Origin: JBKEAR01 sp047972425
GTDB taxonomy: Bacteria > Pseudomonadota > Alphaproteobacteria > JBKEAR01
Direction of reading: 5' to 3'
Assembly (NCBI GenBank): GCA_047972425.1
Contig: JBKEAR010000003.1
Coordinates: 1 to 64,000 of the forward strand
Length of the DNA stretch: 64,000 nucleotides
Under the pieces are notes generated by a model, which had not been told where the DNA came from, ran no database searches, and worked only from the letters and a program-made list of their open reading frames with translations. A program made the translations under genes and the position numbers. Below, in pieces: positions 35,858 through 43,925 of the stretch (position 1 is the stretch's first letter; every line of letters starts with the position of its first letter).

Positions 35858-36850
35858 ATGTTAAAAACATTTTTTAAAGTATTATTAGCGGGCAGCTTAT
35901 TAGCAACAGCCCCATTATCGGTTGCTGCGGCAAAAGATAAAGAAGTTAAAATTGGTTTTGTGGTTAAACAGCCCGAAGAACCTTGGTTTCAAGATGAATG
36001 GAAATTTGCACAAAAAGCAGCCGATGAAAAAGGTTTTACCTTAGTTAAAATCGGTGCAGTCGATGGCGAAAAACTCATTACAGCTATTGATAATTTAGGT
36101 GCACAACAAGCAGGCGGTATGATTGTTTGTGTGCCCGATGTAAAATTAGGCCCAGCTGTTGTAGCAAAAACAAAATCTTATAACATGAAGTTAATGACAG
36201 TTGATGACCGTTTAGTCGATGCTAAAGGTAACCCACTTGAAGATGTGCATCATATGGGTATTTCTGCCTATAAAATTGGCGAGTTAGTTGGTAGTTCAAT
36301 TGCCGATGAAGCCAAAGCACGCGGTTGGGACTTAAACGATGTAACAGCAATGCGCTTATCATTTAATCAACTTCCAACGGCAAAAGACCGTACCGATGGT
36401 GCATCTGCAGCTTTAGTTGCCGCCGGATTACCCGAAGCCAATATTATTGATACACCCCATAAATTATCCAACACCGAAGAAGCCTTTAATGCAGCGAATA
36501 CTGTTATTACTCGTTTACCCGATGCCACAAAATGGGTTGTATTTGGTATGAATGACGAAGCTGTTATTGGTGGTGTGCGTGCCCTAGAAGGTAATGGCGT
36601 ATCAACCGATAATATTATCGGTATCGGTATTGGTGGTAGCGAAAGCGGTATTAATGAATTCCGTAAAGATGCCACCGGGTTTTATGGCAGCGTGATTATT
36701 TCTCCACTTCGCCATGGTTATGAAACAGCAATGAATATGTATGAATGGCTTGCCAATGATAAAGAGCCAGAAAAACTTATTTATACAGCTGGCGAACTTG
36801 CTACAGCCGATAATTATGTAGAAGTCAGAAAAAGCATGGGCTTAGAATAA
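35858..36850 (+). CDS. araF: L-arabinose-type ABC transporter, periplasmic binding protein
   Basis: Binds L-arabinose or a closely related sugar in the periplasm and delivers it to AraGH. A signal peptide (MLKTFFKVLLAGSLLATAPLSVAAA, then KDKEV) is followed by a mature part close to E. coli AraF: KIGFVVKQPEEPWFQDEWKFA, DGEKLITAIDNLGA, MTVDDRLVDAKGNP, VVFGMNDEAVIGGVRALEGNG and GFYGSVIISPLRHGYE. The ligand could be arabinose or galactose, as the E. coli protein binds both. GGGAG precedes ATG. A strong hairpin follows before araG. Confidence 0.92.
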   Translation: MLKTFFKVLLAGSLLATAPLSVAAAKDKEVKIGFVVKQPEEPWFQDEWKFAQKAADEKGFTLVKIGAVDGEKLITAIDNLGAQQAGGMIVCVPDVKLGPAVVAKTKSYNMKLMTVDDRLVDAKGNPLEDVHHMGISAYKIGELVGSSIADEAKARGWDLNDVTAMRLSFNQLPTAKDRTDGASAALVAAGLPEANIIDTPHKLSNTEEAFNAANTVITRLPDATKWVVFGMNDEAVIGGVRALEGNGVSTDNIIGIGIGGSESGINEFRKDATGFYGSVIISPLRHGYETAMNMYEWLANDKEPEKLIYTAGELATADNYVEVRKSMGLE

Positions 36851-36866
36851 TAAGCAAAGCATAATG

Positions 36867-36905
36867 CAAAGTTGAATATTCCCTGAATATTCAACTTTGT
36901 TTTTT
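36867..36905 (+). terminator. Strong intercistronic terminator/attenuator between araF and araG
   Basis: A perfect 15-bp stem CAAAGTTGAATATTC / GAATATTCAACTTTG (36867-36881 and 36885-36899) with a 3-base loop is followed by six T. It lies between araF and araG and would reduce read-through, giving more binding protein than membrane components. Confidence 0.88.
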
Positions 36906-36926
36906 AATAGTAAGGGAGAAAGAATT

Positions 36927-38453
36927 GTGGAGCCACTTTTAGCATTTAGAAACATTCATAAAAACTTTCCGGGAGTGAAGGCACTCAATGATGTTTCTTT
37001 TTCTGTAAAAGCGGGGGATGTTCATGGATTAATCGGCGAAAATGGTGCAGGTAAATCCACACTGATGAAAATTTTGGGTGGGGATTATCCGCCAAGTGAG
37101 GGTGAAGTTCTACTTAATGGGACTGCCGTTAATTTTAGCAACCCACAGCAAGCTATTGCAGAAGGAATTGCCATTATCCATCAGGAATTACAGCTCATTC
37201 CGGATTTTGCGGTTTATGAAAATTTATTTTTAGGGCGTTGGGAGCTGAAATCGGGCTTGCTAAATAAAAAGCAAATGATTGAAGAAAGCCGTAAATTTTT
37301 AGCTGAATGCGGCATTAACATCGAGCCTACCGTTACATTGTCCGAGCTTACAATTGGGCAGCAACAAATGGTAGAAATTGCCAAAGCACTCATGCTTAAT
37401 GCTAAAATTATCGCTCTTGATGAGCCAACCAGTAGTTTATCGGAGGCCGAAACCGTTATTCTTTTTGGTCTTATTAAAAAGCTCCAAGCGCAAGGTTGTG
37501 GTCTTATTTATATTTCGCATCGCATGGCTGAGATTTTTGAAGTTTGTAACTCATGCACGGTATTAAGAGATGGCAAACATATCATTACTTACGATGACCT
37601 TAAACAAACCAACCGTTCGCAATTGGTTGAGAATATGACAGGGCGTGAAATTGATGATATTTACGATTACCAAGCACGCGAAGTGGGCGAGACTATATTA
37701 TCAGTTAGCAATTTAACTTCGGCTAAGGTGGAAAAACCCGTTAGCTTTGAACTCAAAAAAGGGGAAATTTTAGGATTTTTTGGCCTTGTTGGTGCAGGGC
37801 GAAGCGAAGTTGTACGGGCGATAGCCGGTGACCATAAGGTTTTGGGCGGCAATATTGAACTTTTAGGCGAAAATATTCAGATATCCTCGCCCAAAGCGGC
37901 AATAGAAAAAGGTATTATGTTCTGTACGGAAGACCGTAAATTAGAAGGCATAATTACAGAGCGACCGATTGATGAAAATATTAATATTAGTTGCCGGCGG
38001 AATTTCTCGAAGTCTATTTTTCTTAACCGCGCAGCCGAAAATAAAAATGCCGAGACACAAATAGAAAATTTATCCGTCAAAACGCCCTCTAAACATGAAC
38101 TAATTAATAATCTTTCGGGGGGTAATCAGCAAAAGGTTATTTTAGGTCGTTGGCTCTCGGAAGAAAATATGAATATTCTGATTATGGATGAACCCACAAG
38201 GGGGATTGACGTGGGCGCAAAAAGCGAAATTTATCAGATTATTTACAGCCTTGCTAAAAAAGGGGTGAGTATCATCGTTGTTTCTAGTGAATTACCGGAA
38301 ATTATGGGGATATGCGATCGTATTTTGGTCATGCGAGAAGGCGAAATCTCAAACGAGCTTCAGTATGGGGCTTATAGTGAACAACAAATTTTACATAATG
38401 CATTTCCAATGCAGCATAATCAAACAGGGGGTCTTATCCATGATGAAGCCTAA
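36927..38453 (+). CDS. araG: L-arabinose-type ABC transporter, ATP-binding protein
   Basis: Double-cassette ATPase (508 residues) that powers sugar uptake. The first cassette has the Walker A GENGAGKST, the signature LTIGQQQMVEIAKAL and Walker B IIALDEPTSSL; the second has the degenerate GLVGAGRSE, LSGGNQQKVILGRWL and LIMDEPTRGIDVGAK, the normal pattern of sugar ABC importers. GTG 36927 is chosen because AAGGGAG lies eight bases upstream; a TTG ten codons before lacks a ribosome site and falls in the terminator T-run. It overlaps araH by 14 bases. Confidence 0.93.
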   Translation: MEPLLAFRNIHKNFPGVKALNDVSFSVKAGDVHGLIGENGAGKSTLMKILGGDYPPSEGEVLLNGTAVNFSNPQQAIAEGIAIIHQELQLIPDFAVYENLFLGRWELKSGLLNKKQMIEESRKFLAECGINIEPTVTLSELTIGQQQMVEIAKALMLNAKIIALDEPTSSLSEAETVILFGLIKKLQAQGCGLIYISHRMAEIFEVCNSCTVLRDGKHIITYDDLKQTNRSQLVENMTGREIDDIYDYQAREVGETILSVSNLTSAKVEKPVSFELKKGEILGFFGLVGAGRSEVVRAIAGDHKVLGGNIELLGENIQISSPKAAIEKGIMFCTEDRKLEGIITERPIDENINISCRRNFSKSIFLNRAAENKNAETQIENLSVKTPSKHELINNLSGGNQQKVILGRWLSEENMNILIMDEPTRGIDVGAKSEIYQIIYSLAKKGVSIIVVSSELPEIMGICDRILVMREGEISNELQYGAYSEQQILHNAFPMQHNQTGGLIHDEA

Positions 38454-39381
38454 TTTAATTAAAGAAGCCGGGTTATTCTTTGTTTTCATCTTTTTATTTA
38501 TTATCTTATCTATCTTTGTTCCATATTTTTTCACTTGGGTGAATTTTAAAGGATTACTCCTTTCGGTAGCCTCTTTGGGCATGATTGCTTGCACAATGAT
38601 GTTCTGTTTGGCATCGAAAGATTTTGATCTTTCTGTTGGCTCACAAATTGCTTTTGCCGGTGTATTCTCTGCCATTATGATTAATATGACCAACAGCCTT
38701 ATCATCTCAATCATTGTGGTGGTAATTGTGGGTTTAGCTTTTGGATTATTTAATGGTGTTCTCATTACAAAAGTAGGAATTAACGCCTTCATTACCACAT
38801 TGGGTACAATGGAGATTATCCGCGGCTTAACTTATATTGTGAGTGGTGGGCAAGCTGTGGGTGTATTTAATGCCAACTTCTTTGTTTTTGGTATTGGTCA
38901 GTTTTTGGGTGTACCTATTCCGGTTTGGGTAACAATTTTATGTTTCCTATCTTTTGGTATCTTACTCAATTATTCCGTATGGGGTAAAAATGCTTTAGCC
39001 GTTGGGGGTAATGCAATTGCCACACGCTTATCTGGGATTAGTGTCGATAATATACGTATTTTAAACTTTACAATCCAAGGTGCTATTTGTGCTTTAGCGG
39101 GTCTTATTTTAGCCTCTCGAATGACAAGTGGCCAGCCTACTGCAGCAATTGGCTTTGAGCTCAATGTAATCTCGGCCTGTGTGCTGGGTGGTGTTTCCCT
39201 TAACGGCGGTAAAGCAACTATATCGGGCGTTGTGATTGGTGTTTTAATTATGGGTACATTACAAAATGCCATGAGCCTAATGAATGTTGATGCTTTCTAT
39301 CAATATGTTGTTCGCGGTACGGTATTATTATTGGCTGTCGGTATAGACCAATATCGTGTTGCCCGTAAAGGCAAAAAATAA
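38440..39381 (+). CDS. araH: L-arabinose-type ABC transporter, permease
   Basis: The membrane channel subunit (314 residues, about eight to ten helices). It follows E. coli AraH closely: GMIACTMMFCLASKDFDLSVGSQIAFAG, GVLITKVGINAFITTLGTMEIIRGLTYI, ALAVGGNAIATRLSGI, AGLILASRMTSGQPTAAIGFELNVISACVLGGVSLNGG and QYVVRG. ATG 38440 lies eight bases after CAGGGGG and within the last codons of araG, so the two are coupled. No arabinose isomerase, kinase or epimerase gene is in the window. Confidence 0.94.
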   Translation: MMKPNLIKEAGLFFVFIFLFIILSIFVPYFFTWVNFKGLLLSVASLGMIACTMMFCLASKDFDLSVGSQIAFAGVFSAIMINMTNSLIISIIVVVIVGLAFGLFNGVLITKVGINAFITTLGTMEIIRGLTYIVSGGQAVGVFNANFFVFGIGQFLGVPIPVWVTILCFLSFGILLNYSVWGKNALAVGGNAIATRLSGISVDNIRILNFTIQGAICALAGLILASRMTSGQPTAAIGFELNVISACVLGGVSLNGGKATISGVVIGVLIMGTLQNAMSLMNVDAFYQYVVRGTVLLLAVGIDQYRVARKGKK

Positions 39382-39411
39382 AAAATATATATAAAATAAA
39401 TAAGAAAAAAT

Positions 39412-39442
39412 AAAAGCGAGCTGTATTATAGCTCGCTTTTTA
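39412..39442 (+). terminator. Terminator after araH
   Basis: The 11-bp stem AAAAGCGAGCT / AGCTCGCTTTT (39412-39422 and 39430-39440) ends in a short T-run. It closes the ara operon, five bases or so before the tRNA gene on the other strand. Confidence 0.87.
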
Positions 39443-39447
39443 TATAT

Positions 39448-39524
39448 TGGCGTGGCTGAGAGGACTTGAACCTCCGACCTCCAGATTAGGAATCTGCTGC
39501 TCTATCCGACTGAGCTACAGCCAC
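39448..39524 (-). tRNA. tRNA-Arg (anticodon CCU)
   Basis: A 77-base cloverleaf on the minus strand: acceptor stem GTGGCTG / CAGCCAC, D-arm with GTAGCTCAGTCGG, anticodon stem-loop CAGATTCCTAATCTG with CCT, T-arm GGAGGTTCAAGTCCTC, discriminator G and an encoded CCA. Decodes AGG. It marks the right edge of the eno-ftsB insertion, with its 3' end facing the insertion. Confidence 0.95.
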
Positions 39525-39678
39525 ATACCCGATAATCTTTTAGCAATTTTCTTTTATAAACTCAAATAAAATTTCTACATCGTAAGGCATATAATAAAAG
39601 CATATTGGTTTTGGCAATAAAATGTTAATCTTTATGGGCTAAAATAATAGAGACTATGAGATTAACAATAGAGAAAAC

Positions 39679-39990
39679 ATGCGCATAACCAGTATATTTA
39701 ATTTTTTTTGGCAGATTATTATTCTGTTCATTATGCTATCATTTTTAGCAGCAAGTGCTTATCATCTGGTTTTAGGCCCTAATAGCATAGAGGCGCGCGA
39801 GGAAATTCGACAAAATATTGAAATTTCCGAAAAAGAACTCCAAACAGTTCAGGCTGAATATGATCGCCTATATCATAAAATTAGCTTATTAAGCAGCGAT
39901 ATACCCGATATGGATTTGCTCGAAGAACGTGTGCGCGAAGTTTTAGATTATGGCAAAGAAAACGAGGCCATATTACGCTATAACCCATAA
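39679..39990 (+). CDS. ftsB: FtsB/DivIC-family septum protein
   Basis: A 103-residue bitopic inner-membrane division protein that forms the FtsQBL complex. A short cytoplasmic N terminus, one helix (about residues 8-30, FWQIIILFIMLSFLAASAYHL), then a coiled coil (ARFE-type heptads, EAREEIRQNIEISEKELQTVQAEYDRLYHKISLL) and a conserved tail DMDLLEERVREVLDYGKENEAIL. It precedes pdhA, the normal alphaproteobacterial order; eno is the usual upstream neighbour. The sequence is divergent but the layout is clear. Confidence 0.88.
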   Translation: MRITSIFNFFWQIIILFIMLSFLAASAYHLVLGPNSIEAREEIRQNIEISEKELQTVQAEYDRLYHKISLLSSDIPDMDLLEERVREVLDYGKENEAILRYNP

Positions 39991-40125
39991 ATAGCCTATA
40001 CTTTAATAGTTAACTAAAAATAAGTTAACGAACTATTTTTTTCTTATAAACTTTGCTAATATATCTTTACTCAATTTTTTAGAAGACCAGTCTGGTCTGC
40101 TATTTATATCTGGTAAGGAGGTAAT

Positions 40126-41163
40126 ATGGCTAGGATAGCGAGAAAAACTGCACCCAAAAAAACGCCGAAGAAAACAGCAGAGAAAGGCAATAAACTTGCA
40201 AATTTCTCTAAAGAGCAACTAATGAAAATGTATCATGATATGTTGTTGATTCGCCGTTTTGAAGAAAAAGCAGGGCAACTTTATGGTATGGGGCTTATTG
40301 GCGGATTTTGTCACCTATATATTGGTCAAGAGGCTGTGGTTGTGGGTATGCAATCAGCAGCACAACCACAAGATTCGGTTATTACATCTTATCGCGACCA
40401 TGGCCATATGTTGGCATGCGATATGGATGCCAATGGCATTATGGCCGAGCTTACTGGCCGCGAGGGCGGTTACTCTAAAGGTAAGGGGGGCTCTATGCAT
40501 ATGTTCAGCCGCGAAAAAAACTTTTTTGGCGGTCATGGTATTGTTGGTGCGCAAGTCCCCATTGGTGCGGGTTTAGCTTTTGCCCATAAATATAGTGGCG
40601 ATAACGGTGTAAACATGGCCTATTACGGTGATGGTGCATCGAACCAAGGCCAAGTTGCCGAAACTTATAACATGGCTAAAATTTGGGATCTACCTGTAAT
40701 TTTTGTTATCGAAAACAACCAATATGGTATGGGTACATCGGTTGCACGGGCATCGGCCAATACAGATTTATTCCGCCGTGGTACCCCTTATGATATCCCG
40801 GGCGAGGCCGTAAACGGCATGGATGTATTAGAGGTTTATGCTGCAGCAACAAGAGCATTAGAGCATTGTCGTTCTGGTAAAGGCCCCTATATTTTAGAAA
40901 TGAAAACCTACCGTTACCGTGGCCATTCAATGAGTGACCCGGCCAAATATCGCTCGCGTGATGAGGTTTCTAAAATGCGTGAAGAGCGTGACCCGATTGA
41001 TCATTTGCGGGTACAACTGATAGATGCCAAAATCATGTCGGAAGATGAAGCCAAAGATATTGATAAAGACATCAAAAAAGTTGTTTTGGCATCGGCCGAA
41101 TTTGCACAAACCAGTCCGGAGCCAGCAGAGGCAGAACTTTGGACAGATATCACAACGGATTAA
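40126..41163 (+). CDS. pdhA: Pyruvate dehydrogenase E1 alpha subunit
   Basis: Thiamine diphosphate-dependent alpha subunit (345 residues) that decarboxylates pyruvate together with PdhB. It shows the TPP motif GDGASNQGQVAETYNMAKIWDLPVIFVIENN, the phosphorylation-loop-like YRYRGHSMSDPAKYR, and RRFEEKAGQLYGMG near the start. The first 20 residues are basic (ARKTAPKKTPKKTAEKGNK). AAGGAGG lies upstream. It is first in a tight run pdhA-pdhB-pdhC-lpd. Confidence 0.97.
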   Translation: MARIARKTAPKKTPKKTAEKGNKLANFSKEQLMKMYHDMLLIRRFEEKAGQLYGMGLIGGFCHLYIGQEAVVVGMQSAAQPQDSVITSYRDHGHMLACDMDANGIMAELTGREGGYSKGKGGSMHMFSREKNFFGGHGIVGAQVPIGAGLAFAHKYSGDNGVNMAYYGDGASNQGQVAETYNMAKIWDLPVIFVIENNQYGMGTSVARASANTDLFRRGTPYDIPGEAVNGMDVLEVYAAATRALEHCRSGKGPYILEMKTYRYRGHSMSDPAKYRSRDEVSKMREERDPIDHLRVQLIDAKIMSEDEAKDIDKDIKKVVLASAEFAQTSPEPAEAELWTDITTD

Positions 41164-41187
41164 TGGGTAAGGTAAGGAGATAAAATA

Positions 41188-42579
41188 ATGCCAATTCAAA
41201 TTTTAATGCCGGCACTCTCACCAACAATGGAAGAAGGTACTCTTGCCCGTTGGTTAAAAAAAGAAGGCGATAGCGTGAGCGCAGGTGAAATCATTGCCGA
41301 GATAGAAACCGATAAAGCGACAATGGAAGTAGAAGCCGTAGACGAAGGTACTTTAGGCAAAATTGTTGTTGCCGAAGGTACAGAAGCCGTAAAAGTAAAT
41401 TCGGTTATCGCTGTTTTATTAGAAGAAGGCGAAGATGCGAGTAGCTTAGATAGCTTTTCGGTATCAGAGCCAGAAAACCGTAAAGAAGTGCTCCAAGAAG
41501 AAGTTGCGGTTGCCGTAGCCGTAGAAACCCCCGAAACAACAGCTGATGTTGTGGTGGATTTAGATGGTTGGGAGCCAGAAGCCCCTTATACAGGTGCTTA
41601 TAAAACCCAAACCGTGCGCGAGGCTTTACGCGATGCCATGGCTGAGGAAATGCGCGCGGACGAAAATGTATTTTTAATGGGCGAAGAAGTGGCCGAATAT
41701 AACGGTGCCTATAAAGTATCGCAAGGGTTACTTGATGAATTTGGTGCCAAACGCGTCATTGATACACCGATTACCGAGCATGGTTTTACCGGTATTGCCG
41801 TGGGTGCATCATTTAAAGGTTTACGCCCCATTGTGGAATTTATGACCTTTAACTTCTCTATGCAAGCTATCGACCATATCATTAACTCTGCTGCTAAAAC
41901 CCGTTATATGTCGGGTGGGCAAATTACAAGCCCCATTGTGTTCCGTGGTGCTAACGGTGCGGCTGCCCGTGTGGGTGCGCAGCATTCGCAAGAATATGCC
42001 TCTTGGTATGCCCATGTACCGGGCTTAAAAGTGGTGGCTCCATGGTCGGCCGAAGACGCTAAAGGCTTATTAAAATCGGCCATTCGCGATGATAACCCTG
42101 TGATTGTGCTTGAAAACGAAATTTTATATGGGCAATCTTTCGAGGTTCCCGATAGTAAAGATTTTACTATAGAAATTGGTAAAGCCAAAATTGAACGCTC
42201 AGGTAGCGATGTTACCATTACCGCCTTTAGTATTGGTGTGGGCTGGGCATTAGAAGCCGCACAAAAATTGGCTGAGCAAGGAATTTCGGCCGAGGTTATC
42301 AATTTACGTTCTATCCGTCCATTAGATAGTGCGGCCATTATTGCCTCGGTTAAAAAGACAAATCGTCTTGTATCGCTCGAGGAAGGCTGGCCGTTTGCAG
42401 GTATTGGTGCCGAAATTTCGGCACAGGTAATGGAGCATGCCTTTGATTATTTAGATGCCCCTGTGGCACGTGTAACGGGTAAAGATGTACCTATGCCTTA
42501 TGCGGCCAATTTAGAAAAATTAGCTTTACCCACCATTGATGATATTGTGGCTGCGGCCAAAGCCGTTTGTTACAAGTAG
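41188..42579 (+). CDS. pdhB: Pyruvate dehydrogenase E1 beta subunit with N-terminal lipoyl domain
   Basis: Beta subunit of the E1 heterotetramer. Residues 1-80 are a lipoyl domain with the lipoylated Lys in IETDKATME, residues 85-130 a flexible Glu/Val-rich linker, and residues 135-463 the transketolase-like part with EEVAEYNGAYKVSQGL, DTPITEHGFTGIAVGAS and the C-terminal ALEAAQKL...DKPVLRV-like domain. An E1 beta with its own lipoyl domain is a hallmark of alphaproteobacteria. The lipoyl domain is close to that of PdhC encoded next door. Confidence 0.97.
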   Translation: MPIQILMPALSPTMEEGTLARWLKKEGDSVSAGEIIAEIETDKATMEVEAVDEGTLGKIVVAEGTEAVKVNSVIAVLLEEGEDASSLDSFSVSEPENRKEVLQEEVAVAVAVETPETTADVVVDLDGWEPEAPYTGAYKTQTVREALRDAMAEEMRADENVFLMGEEVAEYNGAYKVSQGLLDEFGAKRVIDTPITEHGFTGIAVGASFKGLRPIVEFMTFNFSMQAIDHIINSAAKTRYMSGGQITSPIVFRGANGAAARVGAQHSQEYASWYAHVPGLKVVAPWSAEDAKGLLKSAIRDDNPVIVLENEILYGQSFEVPDSKDFTIEIGKAKIERSGSDVTITAFSIGVGWALEAAQKLAEQGISAEVINLRSIRPLDSAAIIASVKKTNRLVSLEEGWPFAGIGAEISAQVMEHAFDYLDAPVARVTGKDVPMPYAANLEKLALPTIDDIVAAAKAVCYK

Positions 42580-42599
42580 GATAAGAAAGGAATATAATT

Positions 42600-43910
42600 A
42601 TGGCACAACCAATTTTAATGCCGGCTCTTTCGCCTACAATGGAAGAAGGCACATTAGCCCGTTGGTTAAAAAGCGAAGGCGATAAAGTAGCATCGGGCGA
42701 TGTTATTGCCGAAATTGAAACCGATAAAGCCACTATGGAAGTAGAAGCTGTTGATGAAGGTATTTTAGCCAAAATCATCGTGGCCGATGGTAGCGAAGGT
42801 GTAAAAGTAAACTCTGTCATTGGTGTTATTGGCGAAGAAGGCGATGATGACGGTGATATTGCTGCTGTTGTGGGTGGTTCATCAGCTCCGGCTGCCGCCG
42901 TACCAAAGGCCGAGCAAGCAAAACCAGCAGAAGCGCCAAAAGAAGCTCCAAAACCGGCTGCTGCACCCGCTGTGGCATCGGCACCTGCATCAACAATTGG
43001 CCGCATTTTTGCCTCACCTTTGGCAAAACGCATTGCCAAAAACGAAGGTTTGGATATTGCCACCGTTAAAGGCTCTGGCCCTAAAGGGCGTATCATTAAG
43101 CGTGATGTTGAAGCTGCACTTGCTGCACCAAAAGCGGCAACGGCTCCGGCTGCAGCTGTATCCGAAGCTCCAAAAGCTGCTAAGGCTGCTGTACCGGCCA
43201 ATTTACCCTCCGATCTTCCTTATGAGGATGTCCCCAATAGCGGTATGCGTAAAACAATTGCTTCTCGTTTGGTGGAATCTAAACATGAGGTTCCTCATTA
43301 TTATGTAAGCATCGATTGCGAACTTGATGCATTACTCGATTTACGCAAAACCTTAAATGCGCAAAGTCCTGAAGGTAAAGGTGCATTTAAAATATCTGTA
43401 AACGATATGATCATTAAAGCCGCAGCTTTAGCCCTTAAGGAAGTTCCTGCCATGAATGTGGCATGGGGTGGCGATTTTGTGCGTTGGTATGACCAAGCGG
43501 ATATTGCCGTTGCGGTTGCGACCGATGGCGGTTTAATTACCCCAATTGTTCGTAATGCTGGTGGTAAAGGTTTAAGCAGTATTTCTAACGAGATGAAAGA
43601 CCTTGCAGGCCGTGCAAAATCGGGTAAATTAGCCCCAAGTGAATATCAGGGCGGTACATTTACTATCTCTAATTTGGGTATGTTTGGCACAAAACAATTC
43701 CAAGCCATTGTCAATCCTCCGGCGGCAGGTATTTTGGCCATTGGTGCAGGGGAAAAACGCCCTGTAGTTAAAGATAATGCCTTAGCTATTGCAACGGTAA
43801 TGACGGTAACATTATCGGCTGACCATCGCTCTACCGATGGTGCTGTGGGCGCTTTATATATTAAAGCATTCAAAAAATATATCGAAAACCCACTTGCGAT
43901 GATGTTATAG
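42600..43910 (+). CDS. pdhC: Dihydrolipoamide acetyltransferase (E2) of pyruvate dehydrogenase
   Basis: E2 core of the complex, which moves the acetyl group to CoA. The 436-residue protein has one lipoyl domain (1-80, Lys in IETDKATME), an Ala/Pro-rich linker, a peripheral-subunit-binding domain (about 135-170, RIFASPLAKRIAKNEGLDIATVKGSGPKGRIIKRDV) and the catalytic domain (about 205-436) ending with the active-site stretch SADHRSTDGAVGA. It overlaps nothing; 20 bases separate it from pdhB and 15 from lpd. Confidence 0.97.
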   Translation: MAQPILMPALSPTMEEGTLARWLKSEGDKVASGDVIAEIETDKATMEVEAVDEGILAKIIVADGSEGVKVNSVIGVIGEEGDDDGDIAAVVGGSSAPAAAVPKAEQAKPAEAPKEAPKPAAAPAVASAPASTIGRIFASPLAKRIAKNEGLDIATVKGSGPKGRIIKRDVEAALAAPKAATAPAAAVSEAPKAAKAAVPANLPSDLPYEDVPNSGMRKTIASRLVESKHEVPHYYVSIDCELDALLDLRKTLNAQSPEGKGAFKISVNDMIIKAAALALKEVPAMNVAWGGDFVRWYDQADIAVAVATDGGLITPIVRNAGGKGLSSISNEMKDLAGRAKSGKLAPSEYQGGTFTISNLGMFGTKQFQAIVNPPAAGILAIGAGEKRPVVKDNALAIATVMTVTLSADHRSTDGAVGALYIKAFKKYIENPLAMML

Positions 43911-43925
43911 GGAAGGGAGAAAATA

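Noticed and set aside
39448..39524. tRNA-Arg as attachment site of the eno-ftsB insertion
   Set aside because: The 3' end of the tRNA faces the insertion, but I found no copy of its end sequence beside eno (9786-9882) and no integrase in the block.
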